Part shown: positions 25,127-34,048 of the stretch, piece by piece
How the letters are laid out: every line of letters begins with the position of its first letter
Position numbering within the stretch: the stretch's first letter is position 1
NCBI GenBank assembly: GCA_016707075.1
Contig: JADJII010000008.1
Coordinates: 124,001 to 188,000, forward strand
Reading direction: 5' to 3'
Source: Egaibacter danicus
Lineage (GTDB): Bacteria > Pseudomonadota > Gammaproteobacteria > Burkholderiales > Burkholderiaceae_C
Length of the DNA stretch: 64,000 nucleotides
The notes under the pieces: generated by a model
What the model was told of the DNA's origin: nothing
What the model saw: only the letters and a program-made list of their open reading frames with translations
Databases searched by the model: none
Made by a program: the position numbers and the translations under genes

Positions 25127-26100
25127 AGCGCATCCTGGTGCTGGGTGGTTCGGGTTTTGTAGGCCGCCATTTTTGCGAAAAAGCCGGCCAGCTGAACGCT
25201 GCGTTCAATACACGGCTCACGGTGCCCTCACGCCGGGTGGCCAGTGCCAAGCACATCCAGCCCTTGCCCTGGGTTGATCTGGTTGAGGCCGATGTGCATG
25301 ATGGCGCGTCCCTGATGCGCCTGGTTGCCGGCCATGATGCTGTGGTGAATCTGGTGGCCATCCTGCATGGCACCGAAGCCGCATTCAACCACGTACATGT
25401 AGAGCTGATACAAAAGCTGGTTCGGGCCTGCCAGGCCACGGGCGTGCGACGCATCGTGCACGTCAGTGCGCTGGGCGCTGCGGCCAACGCGCCATCGCTG
25501 TACCAGCGCAGCAAGGCTGCTGGCGAAGCCGTGCTCACCGGTTCCGGGCTGGACGTGACCATTTTGCGGCCCAGTGTGGTCTTTGGCGCAGACGACCAGT
25601 TGCTGAACCTTTTTGCGAAACTGCAAAGCGTATTCCCGGTGATGCCACTGGCTGGGGCTGACACCCGGTTTCAACCTGTGTGGGTGGAAGATGTGGCGCA
25701 GGCACTGGTTAACATCCTGCTGCGCAAAACTTCCAGCGAGGTCGAAAATAATAGCGCCCTACGCAATATATACGAGGCCTGTGGCCCGAATATCTATACA
25801 TTGAAAGAGTTGGTCCAGCTTGCCGGAACCCTGTCTGGCCACTCCAGGCCAGTCATCGGATTGCCCGCAGCGCTGGGCAGTCTGCAGGCCCTGTTCATGG
25901 AAATGGCGCCGGGCCAACCCCTGATGAGCCGCGACAATCTGGACTCCATGAAAGTGGACAACGTGGCCAGCGGCCGGCTGCCCGGCCTGCAGGCGCTGGG
26001 CATTCAGCCCGCGTCGCTGCAAGCTATTGCGCCGTTGTATCTGGGACCAGGCCCCGGTGACGCTGTTCTGGTCCGGCGCAAGACAGCGGGTCGTTTCTAG
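25123..26100 (+). CDS. NAD-dependent epimerase/dehydratase, complex I NDUFA9-like
   Basis: This 325-residue atypical short-chain dehydrogenase starts with the Rossmann motif LVLGGSGFVG. HVSALGAAANAPSLYQRSKAAGE holds the catalytic Tyr and Lys equivalents (YxxxK becomes YQRSK). This group is close to the mitochondrial complex I subunit NDUFA9 and to UDP-sugar or quinone-binding relatives; its role in bacteria is not established. The ATG overlaps the preceding stop by 4 bases. A degenerate dispersed-repeat copy may lie at 25743-25787 (NNSALRNIYEACGP). Confidence 0.85.
   Translation: MKRILVLGGSGFVGRHFCEKAGQLNAAFNTRLTVPSRRVASAKHIQPLPWVDLVEADVHDGASLMRLVAGHDAVVNLVAILHGTEAAFNHVHVELIQKLVRACQATGVRRIVHVSALGAAANAPSLYQRSKAAGEAVLTGSGLDVTILRPSVVFGADDQLLNLFAKLQSVFPVMPLAGADTRFQPVWVEDVAQALVNILLRKTSSEVENNSALRNIYEACGPNIYTLKELVQLAGTLSGHSRPVIGLPAALGSLQALFMEMAPGQPLMSRDNLDSMKVDNVASGRLPGLQALGIQPASLQAIAPLYLGPGPGDAVLVRRKTAGRF
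25743..25787 (+). repeat. Dispersed palindromic element, degenerate copy 4 (in epimerase gene)
   Basis: The right arm AATAGC (25750-25755), TACGCA and the block TACGAGGCCTGTGGCC match the element well, but the left arm is not recognisable. It is also the only copy in a different reading phase. It may be a truncated copy or coincidence. Confidence 0.35.
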
Positions 26101-26173
26101 CGCATCAATTCCGCCGCGCTTTGTCATCAATGGCGTCGTCGCGTCGCGTTAGGATGGCGTTTTGGAGACACGC

Positions 26174-26857
26174 ATGCTCAAACTCTACATTGGCAACAAA
26201 AACTATTCATCGTGGTCCATGCGGCCCTGGGTGCTGCTCAAGCAGGCGGGCATTCCCTTTGAAGAAGTCATGGTGCGCTTTGACTCGTTTGATACGGGTT
26301 CAACCTTCAAGAACACCCTGAAAGACCAGACCCCCACTGGCAAAGTGCCCGTTCTGGTGGAAGGTGACCTGGCGGTGTGGGACACGCTGGCTATTGCTGA
26401 ATATGTGGCCGAACAATACCCGGACAAGCAGCTCTGGCCACGTGACAAGGCCGCCCGCGCCAGGGCGCGCAGCGTCTGCGCCGAAATGCACGCCGGATTC
26501 ACCGCGCTGCGCGGGGCCTGCCCGATGAACATTGAAGCCTCACTGCAGGATATCGGTGCGCTGGCCTGGCGCGACAAACCTGCCGTGCGTGCCGATGTCT
26601 CGCGACTGGTGACGATGTGGAGCGAACTGCTGGCCGCCCACAAGGGTCCGATGCTGTTCGGTGCGTTCTCGATTGCCGACGCCTACTTTGCGCCGGTGTG
26701 CATGCGGCTGAAAACCTACGTCCTGCCAGTTCCTGCTGCGATTGGAGCGTATGTGGAGCGGGTGCGTGCGTTGCCGGGCGTGAAGGCCTGGATCGACGAT
26801 GCGCTGGCAGAAAAAGATTTTCTTGATTTTGAAGAGCCTTACCGCCTGAAGCGATAA
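26174..26857 (+). CDS. Glutathione S-transferase family protein
   Basis: This 227-residue protein has an N-terminal thioredoxin-like GST domain (LYIGNKNYSSWSMRPWVLLKQAGIPFEE; the SxWS region supplies the likely active-site Ser) followed by TGKVPVLVEGD, the cis-Pro loop. A helical C-terminal domain follows. The substrate is unknown. The ATG at 26174 with GGAGAC upstream is preferred to a TTG twelve bases earlier. It sits between the epimerase gene and cca, with a 31-base gap to cca. Confidence 0.9.
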   Translation: MLKLYIGNKNYSSWSMRPWVLLKQAGIPFEEVMVRFDSFDTGSTFKNTLKDQTPTGKVPVLVEGDLAVWDTLAIAEYVAEQYPDKQLWPRDKAARARARSVCAEMHAGFTALRGACPMNIEASLQDIGALAWRDKPAVRADVSRLVTMWSELLAAHKGPMLFGAFSIADAYFAPVCMRLKTYVLPVPAAIGAYVERVRALPGVKAWIDDALAEKDFLDFEEPYRLKR

Positions 26858-26888
26858 GGCTTCGGGATACCCCCGGTAAACTGCCCCC

Positions 26889-28076
26889 ATGCAAATCTAC
26901 ATGGTGGGTGGCGCGGTGCGGGATGCCTTGCTGGGCTTGCCTGTGAAGGACCGCGACTGGGTGGTAGTGGGCTCCACGCCAGAGGAACTGGTGGCGCTGG
27001 GGTATCTTCCGGTGGGCCGGGACTTCCCGGTTTTTCTGCATCCGGTGACCAGAGAGGAATATGCGCTGGCTCGAACCGAGCGCAAAACGGCGCCGGGATA
27101 TCGCGGCTTTGCCATTCATTCGGCGCCCGATGTGACGCTGGAGCAGGATCTGGCGCGACGTGATCTTACTATTAATTCAATAGCTGTTCACGCAGACAAC
27201 ATAAGGTCTGATGGCACTTTTGATACAGAAAAAGCCACGTTTATAGACCCGTTTAACGGTTTGAAGGACATTACCCACAAGGTGCTGCGCCACACGACGC
27301 TGGCATTTCACGAGGACCCTGTTCGCATCCTGCGCGTGGCCCGGCTGGCCGCCCGCTTCACCGACTTTTCGCTAGCGCCCGAAACACTGCGATTGATGCG
27401 CGAGATGGTGCAGCATGGCGAGGCAGATCATCTGGTGAGCGAGCGTGTCTGGCAGGAGCTGTCCAGCGGTCTGCTGGAGGAGCTGCCCTCGCGCATGTTC
27501 GATGTGCTGAACCAGTGCGACGTCCTTCCCCGACTGTTTCCCGAAGTGTTGACTTTGGTCGCCCCCTTTCGAACGGCCGTTCTGGACCTGGCTGCCAGCC
27601 GGCAGGCACCTTTGACAGTATCTTTCGCCTGCCTGTGCGCCTGTCTTGAGTCGCCGGACTTGTCTGGCGGCAACATCGCATGGATCAAGAACCTGTCAGA
27701 GCGCCTGCGGGTGCCCACCGAGTGCCGTGAACTGGCAGAGGTGGTCGCCCGGGAACGTACCGCCATTGCGCGGTGCACCGAATTCGATGCGATGGCCCTG
27801 GTCAACCTGCTGGAGCGTTGTGACGCCATCCGCAAGCCGGAACGCCTCAATGACATCCTGCTGGCATCTGAATGCATCCATCAGGTAGGCCAACCTCCTC
27901 CCGATAAACCCTATCCGCAGCGGGAACGCCTCCTGTCTGCCCTGACTTCCGTGCAGACAGTTGCTACTGATTTAGTAGCTTCTCACGCAATCGCCGCCGG
28001 GGCTGCGGGGCCAGAAATAGGTCAGATGATCCATGCTGAGCGGGTAGCGGCCGTGAACCGGGATTTGCGACCCTAG
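26889..28076 (+). CDS. cca: CCA tRNA nucleotidyltransferase
   Basis: This 395-residue class II enzyme adds or repairs the 3' CCA of tRNAs. The catalytic head has GGAVRDALLG, the metal-binding DRD at residues 21-23, ARTERK, and RRDLTINSIA; EDPVRILRVARLAARF marks the end of the domain. It lacks the C-terminal HD phosphohydrolase domain of the long E. coli form, as in other short Burkholderiales versions. Two copies of the dispersed repeat are embedded. One lies directly after RRDLTIN and adds about ten residues (VHADNIRSDGTFDTEKAT) before FIDPFNG; the other lies near the C-terminus (VATDLVASHAIAAGAAG). The essential motifs remain intact. Confidence 0.94.
   Translation: MQIYMVGGAVRDALLGLPVKDRDWVVVGSTPEELVALGYLPVGRDFPVFLHPVTREEYALARTERKTAPGYRGFAIHSAPDVTLEQDLARRDLTINSIAVHADNIRSDGTFDTEKATFIDPFNGLKDITHKVLRHTTLAFHEDPVRILRVARLAARFTDFSLAPETLRLMREMVQHGEADHLVSERVWQELSSGLLEELPSRMFDVLNQCDVLPRLFPEVLTLVAPFRTAVLDLAASRQAPLTVSFACLCACLESPDLSGGNIAWIKNLSERLRVPTECRELAEVVARERTAIARCTEFDAMALVNLLERCDAIRKPERLNDILLASECIHQVGQPPPDKPYPQRERLLSALTSVQTVATDLVASHAIAAGAAGPEIGQMIHAERVAAVNRDLRP
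27165..27215 (+). repeat. Dispersed palindromic element, copy 5 (in cca, catalytic domain)
   Basis: Core ACTATT (27168-27173), spacer AATTC, AATAGC (27179-27184), followed by TTCACGCA and AAGGTCTGATGGC, which match the downstream block of the best copy. It is read as TINSIAVHADNIRSDG and forms an in-frame extension within the catalytic domain. Confidence 0.65.
27961..28012 (+). repeat. Dispersed palindromic element, copy 6 (in cca, C-terminus)
   Basis: Core GCTACT (27963-27968), spacer GATTT, AGTAGC (27974-27979): the arms are perfect inverted repeats. TCACGCA and GGGGCTGCGGGGCC follow. It is read as VATDLVASHAIAAGAAG. Confidence 0.7.
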
Positions 28077-28226
28077 CGTTTCCCCCAATACCGGGATTCA
28101 CGTATTCCAGCGATACTTGGTTTTCTGATCGAACTAAATCGTGCGACCGACAAAACGCACTCTTTGGGATCGACAGGAGGCACATCAACAAGACGCCCGT
28201 TCCGGGCTCATTTACTGGAGACAAGT

Positions 28227-29246
28227 ATGCAATTCAAACGTCACCTGACCGCATTGGCTTTGGCCATGGCCGCGGGTTCATCATTCGCTCAACTGGTCGT
28301 GGGCGTGAGCTACGATGCGTTCCAGGAAGAGCGCTGGAAAACCGACGAAGCCGCCATCAAGGCTGAACTCGCCAAATCAGGTGCCAAATACATCATGTCC
28401 GACGCAGGTGCATCTTCCGAGAAACAGCTGGCTGACATCGACGGCCTGATCGCCAAGGGCGCCAAAGTGCTGATCATCTTGGGCAAAGACAAAGACGCCA
28501 TCCTGCCTGCCGTGAACAAGGCCGCCCAGCAAAAAATCCCCGTCATTGCTTATGACCGCCTTTTCGAAGCGCCTGGCGTGACGTACATCACGTTTGACAA
28601 CAAGGAAGTTGGTCGCATGACCGCACGTGCCATTCTGGCCGTCAAGCCAAAGGGTAACTACGCCATCATCAAGGGCGATCCAGGTGACAACAATGCTGCA
28701 TTCCTGCGCGAAGGCCAGGGCGAAGTGCTGGCAGATGCCATCAAGAAGGGCGATGTCAAAATCGTTGGCGAAGAGTTCACTTCCGGCTGGAATCCCCAGA
28801 ATGCCCAGAAGAACATGGAACAGATCCTGACCAAGAACGCCAACAAGGTTGACGCTGTGGTTGCCCAGAACGACGGCATGGCCGGCGGCGTTGTGGCTGC
28901 TCTGACCGCCAAAGGTCTGCAAGGCATTCCAGTTTCTGGCCAGGACGGCGACCACGCCGCTCTGAACCGTGTGGCATTGGGTACCCAAACCGTGTCGGTC
29001 TGGAAGAACTCTGCTGACCTGGGTACCGCTGCTGCCAAAGCCGCTGTGGAACTGGGCACGGGCAAGCCCGTAACCGGCGCTGCCGACTGGGCTGGCGGTC
29101 CAAAGAAGATGACTCTGAAGTCCATTTTCCTGAAACCAATTCCTGTGACCAAAGACAACCTTGACGTGGTTCTGAAGGCTGGCTACATCAAGAAAGACGC
29201 GCTGTGCAAAGGTGTTGACGCAGCCAAAGTCGCTGCCTGCAAATAA
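28227..29246 (+). CDS. xylF: D-xylose ABC transporter substrate-binding protein XylF
   Basis: This 339-residue periplasmic protein has a signal peptide (MQFKRHLTALALAMAAGSSFA) and a type I sugar-binding fold. VGVSYDAFQEERWKTDEAAIKAEL, IIKGDPGDNNAAFLREGQ and VSGQDGDHAALNRVALGTQTVSVWK are typical of XylF. It captures xylose for XylH/XylG. The ATG at 28227, after TGGAGAC, gives the correct leader. The 150 bases upstream hold the operon promoter, but I find no convincing operator dyad there. A strong stem-loop separates it from xylH. Confidence 0.95.
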   Translation: MQFKRHLTALALAMAAGSSFAQLVVGVSYDAFQEERWKTDEAAIKAELAKSGAKYIMSDAGASSEKQLADIDGLIAKGAKVLIILGKDKDAILPAVNKAAQQKIPVIAYDRLFEAPGVTYITFDNKEVGRMTARAILAVKPKGNYAIIKGDPGDNNAAFLREGQGEVLADAIKKGDVKIVGEEFTSGWNPQNAQKNMEQILTKNANKVDAVVAQNDGMAGGVVAALTAKGLQGIPVSGQDGDHAALNRVALGTQTVSVWKNSADLGTAAAKAAVELGTGKPVTGAADWAGGPKKMTLKSIFLKPIPVTKDNLDVVLKAGYIKKDALCKGVDAAKVAACK

Positions 29247-29274
29247 GCGTCGAATCTGACGATTTTTGAGGAGT

Positions 29275-29301
29275 ACACCGCGGGCTTCGGGCCCGCGGTG
29301 T
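29275..29301 (+). terminator. Intercistronic stem-loop between xylF and xylH
   Basis: ACACCGCGGGC (29275-29285) pairs perfectly with GCCCGCGGTGT (29291-29301) around a 5-base loop. The 11-bp stem is followed by CGTTTG, a poor T tract. It is therefore more likely a partial attenuator or a 3' mRNA stabiliser that keeps XylF abundant relative to the permease than a full terminator. Confidence 0.7.
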
Positions 29302-29325
29302 CGTTTGTAGCTCTAGGAGAAATCG

Positions 29326-30516
29326 ATGAATACGATGATGCAATCGATTAAACGCGCGCAGCTGGACTGGCGCATGGTTCTGATGTCCAGCGTACTGGTC
29401 GTTATCGCACTGGTTTTCAATATTCTGTCGGATGGCATCTTCCTGTCGGCAGAAAACCTGTACAACATCGCACAGCAGACGGCTGTGGTGGGCATTCTGG
29501 CAACGGTCATGGTGTTGATCATCGTGACGAGACACATTGACCTTTCTGTCGGATCCGTACTGGGATTTGTGGGCGTTTTGATAGCGTATTTGATGTACAC
29601 CGAGAACTGGTCCTGGCAAGCAGCCAGTCTTGCCGGACTCGCCGCTGCAATTGCCGCTTCCGTGTACCAGGGAGCGCTCGTAGCATTTGTCGGGGTGCCG
29701 GCATTCGTGGTCACACTCGGTGGCTTGATGTCTTTCCGCGGTGCGGCCTATCTGGTAGCAGATGGCAAAACCCAACCCCTGTCTGACCCTTTCTTTCTCA
29801 AGCTTGGTGGTGGCTTCAATGGCGGCATTGGCACCCAGGCCAGTTGGGTGATCGGTGTCATCTTATGCCTTGGTTTGATCGTTTCCATGGTCACCAAGCG
29901 ACGGGCAAAAAAGGCCTATGGAGTTCCTACTAACTCAGCGCTGGTTGACGCAGTCATTGTCCTGATTCCAATCGCCATCGTTCTCGCTTTTGTAGCGGTC
30001 ATGAACGCTTACCAAATTCCCAACAAGCCCGAGCCCCAAGGCATACCCATCCCCGTGTTGATTTGGGGTGCTGTGGCTCTGTTCATTTCGTTTCTGGTGC
30101 ATAAAACCCGGTTTGGCCGATACATTTTTGCCATGGGAGGCAACCCGGACGCTGCGGCTCTGGTCGGTATCCCCGTTCGCAAAGTAACCATTTTGTTGTT
30201 CCTGCTGCTCGCTGTTTTAACCACCATTGCAGCCATCGTAGCCATCTCCCGGCTCAACGCAGGCACCAATTCGCTTGGCAACAACCTGGAACTGCTCGTC
30301 ATTGCAGCGACGGTCATCGGTGGCACCGCTCTTGCGGGTGGCAGTGGCACCATCATCGGCTCCGTGTTGGGCGCCTTGATCATGCAGTGCATTGACAGCG
30401 GCATGTTGCTGCTGGATATCTCGATCGGCACACGCTACATCATCATCGGACAGGTCTTGATCGCTGCCGTCGTCTTTGACGTAGCCTATCGCAAATGGAC
30501 AGGAGACGTGTTGTGA
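29326..30516 (+). CDS. xylH: D-xylose ABC transporter permease XylH
   Basis: This 396-residue polytopic inner-membrane protein of the BPD_transp_2 family has at least ten hydrophobic segments. Family landmarks are ILATVMVLIIVTRHIDLSVGSVLGFVG, VGVPAFVVTLGGLMSFRGAAYLV and GGTALAGGSGTIIGSVLGALIMQCIDSGM. It forms the xylose channel with XylG. TAGGAG precedes the ATG. The stop overlaps the GTG start of xylG by 4 bases. Confidence 0.95.
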   Translation: MNTMMQSIKRAQLDWRMVLMSSVLVVIALVFNILSDGIFLSAENLYNIAQQTAVVGILATVMVLIIVTRHIDLSVGSVLGFVGVLIAYLMYTENWSWQAASLAGLAAAIAASVYQGALVAFVGVPAFVVTLGGLMSFRGAAYLVADGKTQPLSDPFFLKLGGGFNGGIGTQASWVIGVILCLGLIVSMVTKRRAKKAYGVPTNSALVDAVIVLIPIAIVLAFVAVMNAYQIPNKPEPQGIPIPVLIWGAVALFISFLVHKTRFGRYIFAMGGNPDAAALVGIPVRKVTILLFLLLAVLTTIAAIVAISRLNAGTNSLGNNLELLVIAATVIGGTALAGGSGTIIGSVLGALIMQCIDSGMLLLDISIGTRYIIIGQVLIAAVVFDVAYRKWTGDVL

Positions 30517-31334
30517 ATACGCCTTTAGACACCGCAGCAGCGTCTGCCAAACGGGCCGTGGATACATCCAAGTGTCTGGTCGAGCTACGCAACATCAAGA
30601 AGGCCTTTGGCGGCGTGCATGCCGTGGACGACGTCAGTCTGAACCTGTATCCGGGGGAAGTGGTAGCCGTGCTGGGACACAACGGCGCTGGCAAGTCCAC
30701 GCTCATGAAAATGCTGGCAGGTGCGTACCCCATCGACAGCGGTGATGTGGTGATCTCAGGGGAGAAAGTGCATGTACGCACGCCGGCTGACGCGCAAAAT
30801 CTGGGCATCGAGTCTATCTACCAGACTCTTGCGTTGGCGGACAATCTGGACTCTGTGGCCAATCTGTTCCTGGGCCGTGAGCTTCTGACCAAGTGGCGCA
30901 CGCTGGATGATCACCGCATGGATGCCGAAGCGCGCAAGGTGTTTCATCGGCTGAACAAGAATTTCACCAACGTCCGGATTCCCGTTCGCCGCTTATCTGG
31001 TGGCCAGCGGCAGGTGGTCGCCATTTCGCGCGCCATCTATTTCAATGCCCAAATCCTGATCATGGACGAGCCCACTGCTGCCCTGGGACCTGAAGAAACG
31101 GCCATGGTAGGCAATCTGATCCAGCAGCTCAAGGCTGAAGGCGTTGGCATTTTTCTGATCAGCCATGACATGCACGATGTGTTTGCGCTCAGCGATCGCC
31201 TGGCTGTGATGAAGAACGGAAAGCTGGTTGGCACCTACCGCACCCAGGACGTAACTGAAGACGAAGTCTTGGGCATGATCATTCTGGGCAAACAACCCAC
31301 CGGCAAAACCCAGACGGAACGGTCCGCCCGTTAA
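30513..31334 (+). CDS. xylG: Sugar ABC transporter ATP-binding protein, single-domain XylG
   Basis: This 273-residue ATPase has Walker A GHNGAGKST, signature RLSGGQRQVVAISR and Walker B ILIMDEPTAALG. E. coli XylG and most pentose-family ATPases are about 500 residues with two fused ATPase domains; this one has a single domain and presumably works as a homodimer, as in the FrcA-type systems. The GTG start overlaps the xylH stop (GTGA), indicating translational coupling. The ROK regulator gene follows after 5 bases. Confidence 0.92.
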   Translation: MNTPLDTAAASAKRAVDTSKCLVELRNIKKAFGGVHAVDDVSLNLYPGEVVAVLGHNGAGKSTLMKMLAGAYPIDSGDVVISGEKVHVRTPADAQNLGIESIYQTLALADNLDSVANLFLGRELLTKWRTLDDHRMDAEARKVFHRLNKNFTNVRIPVRRLSGGQRQVVAISRAIYFNAQILIMDEPTAALGPEETAMVGNLIQQLKAEGVGIFLISHDMHDVFALSDRLAVMKNGKLVGTYRTQDVTEDEVLGMIILGKQPTGKTQTERSAR

Positions 31335-31339
31335 TTGGC

Positions 31340-32575
31340 ATGCGAACGACGGGCGATCAGCACCTGTTGAAGCGTATCAACCGCAGCGTGTTGTTGCGGC
31401 TGTTGCGGGCACAGCCGGGATTGTCCCGGGCGCGGCTTTCCCAACAGAGCGGACTCACTAAGTCCACCGTCAGCGCATTGGTTCGGGAGTTGCTCGACGA
31501 ACACTGGCTCAATGAAGCCAGTGCGCCCGTGGCGGCGGATGGGATGGGTCGGCCGTCTACCCCGTTGCGCCTGAATGAAGACGTGCGTGTATTGATCGGT
31601 GTTGAAGTCGCCGTGGAGTTCCTTCGCATCGTCTGTGTATCGCTCACCGGGATTGTGATTTCCAAAGCAGAGGTACCGCTTGAGAGCACGCAGCCGGATC
31701 GCGTGTGCAAACAGACAACGGCCATGGTTCACGGCCTTTGCCAGCAGCTGCATAGCAGCAAGCTGGTGTTGTCAGGGGTGGGCGTCTGTCTGCCAGGAGC
31801 CATCAACGATGACTCGGGTATCGTCCGTTTTGCGCCGAACCTGGGTTGGCGTGGCGTCAAATTTCTCGACATGATCTCCAGAGCCTTTGCTGATGCGGGC
31901 GTACCCGCAACCAGCATTCATCTGCAAAATGATGCCGATGCCGCCGCACTGAGTGAATACGAATTTGCAGCCGGTGAAGGGGAAGACCCCTTGATATTCA
32001 TCAACTGCGACGTGGGTGTCGGCGCTGGCATTGTGTTGAATGACCGGTTGTTCACCGGCGCAGTCGGTACGGCTGGTGAAATCGGCCACACCATCATGCA
32101 AATCGACGGGCCACTGTGCTCATGCGGACGCCGGGGGTGTGCCGAAACCTTTATCGGCTCCCGGGCACTAAGTACGGACGCACGCATTGAGCGGGCAGGG
32201 CAATATCTGGGTGTGCTCGTCCAGAACCTGGACGTCATGTTCAATCCATGCACCATCGTGCTGGGCGGTAAATCATGCGTGAACAACCCCGATCTGATCG
32301 GCAATGCCATCCAAACACTTTCCGGCTATGCACAGCGTGCGGGCGTGCCTGTACCCACTGTGCGGTCGGCCAGATACGGCTTGCTAGCCGCTGCAGTGGG
32401 CGCTGCCGCGCTGGTCTTGCATCGTTTCCTGCGCCCCATACCTGTTGGTGCACCCGTGATGGCCGCAAGCAATGCGATTGAACCCGCCTCCGATTCAAAC
32501 CGCCAAAAGAAAGTTACCCACCGCGAACCGACCCGTGATCAGGCAAATGGAGTGAAAGATGTTTCTTGGCATTGA
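31340..32575 (+). CDS. ROK family transcriptional regulator (XylR-type)
   Basis: This 411-residue regulator has an N-terminal winged helix (LLRAQPGLSRARLSQQSGLTKSTVSALVRELLDE) and a ROK sugar-kinase-like domain. The zinc motif CSCGRRGCAE and the GVGVCLPGAINDDSG and GTAGEIGHTI stretches are present. ROK proteins with a DNA-binding head and this neighbourhood usually repress xylose genes and are released by xylose or a derivative. Its position inside the operon implies autoregulation. The last 17 bases overlap xylB, and the C-terminal tail (after about residue 370) is polar and not conserved-looking. Confidence 0.9.
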   Translation: MRTTGDQHLLKRINRSVLLRLLRAQPGLSRARLSQQSGLTKSTVSALVRELLDEHWLNEASAPVAADGMGRPSTPLRLNEDVRVLIGVEVAVEFLRIVCVSLTGIVISKAEVPLESTQPDRVCKQTTAMVHGLCQQLHSSKLVLSGVGVCLPGAINDDSGIVRFAPNLGWRGVKFLDMISRAFADAGVPATSIHLQNDADAAALSEYEFAAGEGEDPLIFINCDVGVGAGIVLNDRLFTGAVGTAGEIGHTIMQIDGPLCSCGRRGCAETFIGSRALSTDARIERAGQYLGVLVQNLDVMFNPCTIVLGGKSCVNNPDLIGNAIQTLSGYAQRAGVPVPTVRSARYGLLAAAVGAAALVLHRFLRPIPVGAPVMAASNAIEPASDSNRQKKVTHREPTRDQANGVKDVSWH

Positions 32576-34019
32576 TATGGGCACGTCCGAGGTCAAGGCA
32601 CTATTGCTTGACAGCGAACACCACGTAGTCGGGACAGCCGGTTCGGCCTTGCAAGTCTCACGGCCTCATCCCGGACATAGCGAGCAGACACCCGCCGACT
32701 GGTGGCAGGCCACACAAAATGCATTGGCCTCTTTGCGCCTGAAATACCCGCGCGAATATGCATCCGTGAAAGCCATTGGACTATCCGGCCAGATGCACGG
32801 TGCGGTATTGCTGGACAGGAACAACGCCGTCCTGCGACCCGCCATCCTCTGGAATGACACCCGGTCTTCACTGGAGTGCGAGCAGATGATGGCCGAGTGC
32901 CCTGCCTTGCCCCAGATTGCTGGCAGTCTGGCCATGCCGGGCTTTACGGCACCCAAGCTGCGCTGGGTAGCCATGCACGAGCCGGCCGTATTTGCCCAGA
33001 TTGCCAAGGTATTACTGCCCAAAGACTATGTCCGTCTGCTGTTGACGGGTGAACACGTATCAGACATGTCGGATGCCAGTGGCACGATGTGGCTGGACGT
33101 GGAGAAGCGGGCCTGGTCACCAGAACTGCTGGCCCTCACTGGTCTTGATGTGAGTCAGATGCCACGGCTGGTTGAAGGCCATGAAGTCAGTGGAATACTT
33201 ACACCCCAGGCCGCGCATGCTTTGGGATTACCTTCAGGCATCGTGGTGGCAGGTGGCGCTGGTGACAACGCGGCCAGTGCCATCGGCATGGGCGCCGTGA
33301 ACGCCGGAGAAGGTTTCCTGTCGCTAGGCACCAGTGGCGTGCTGTTTGTCGTCACCCCACGTTACCAGCCGAATGCCGTCAGTGCGGCACATGCTTTCTG
33401 CCATGCCGTACCCGATCGGTGGCATCAGATGAGCGTCATGCTGTCAGCGGCCAGCTCCCTGCAATGGGTTTCCCATTTGCTCGGTGCAGATTCAGAAGCG
33501 ACGCTGGAAGCCAAAGCCCGGGCTTTGAATCAAAAACAGCGTGCCGGCGCGCCGCTGTTTTTACCTTACCTCAGCGGTGAGCGCACGCCCCACAACGACG
33601 CCAATATTCGTGGGAGTTTTCATGAACTCAGCCACGACACCGACGCTACTGCATTGGCCTATTCCGTGATGGAAGGTGTCACCTTCGGTCTGACGGACGG
33701 TTTGCGTGCATTGAAAGCAGCGGGAAGCATGGTGCAACGCCTGTCACTGGTCGGTGGTGGTGCGCGCAGCGAACTATGGGCACAACAACTCGCAACGATG
33801 CTCGACGTGGAAATTGTTACCCATGAAGGTTCGACAGCTGGTGGCGCACTCGGGGCGGCCCGGCTGGCGTGGCTGGCAACTGGCGCCCCCATCACATCGG
33901 TTTGCACGGCACCAGAAATCACCCGTACCTACAGACCTGACCTGCACGAGCGTCCGTTGCTGACGCCTCGTTATGAACGCTTCCGGGCGCTGTACCCCGC
34001 AGTACGCGCAATTCATTAA
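32559..34019 (+). CDS. xylB: Xylulokinase XylB
   Basis: This 486-residue FGGY kinase phosphorylates D-xylulose to xylulose-5-phosphate. It begins MFLGIDMGTSEVKALLLD, the phosphate-binding loop. LSGQMHGAVLLD holds the catalytic region, and GGGARSELWAQQLATMLD and the closing adenosine-binding parts are intact. It overlaps the ROK regulator gene by 17 bases and is followed by xylA after 29 bases. Together with XylA it connects xylose to the pentose phosphate pathway. Confidence 0.95.
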   Translation: MFLGIDMGTSEVKALLLDSEHHVVGTAGSALQVSRPHPGHSEQTPADWWQATQNALASLRLKYPREYASVKAIGLSGQMHGAVLLDRNNAVLRPAILWNDTRSSLECEQMMAECPALPQIAGSLAMPGFTAPKLRWVAMHEPAVFAQIAKVLLPKDYVRLLLTGEHVSDMSDASGTMWLDVEKRAWSPELLALTGLDVSQMPRLVEGHEVSGILTPQAAHALGLPSGIVVAGGAGDNAASAIGMGAVNAGEGFLSLGTSGVLFVVTPRYQPNAVSAAHAFCHAVPDRWHQMSVMLSAASSLQWVSHLLGADSEATLEAKARALNQKQRAGAPLFLPYLSGERTPHNDANIRGSFHELSHDTDATALAYSVMEGVTFGLTDGLRALKAAGSMVQRLSLVGGGARSELWAQQLATMLDVEIVTHEGSTAGGALGAARLAWLATGAPITSVCTAPEITRTYRPDLHERPLLTPRYERFRALYPAVRAIH

Positions 34020-34048
34020 ACCCACACTCCGCTTTTCAAGGAAAACCC

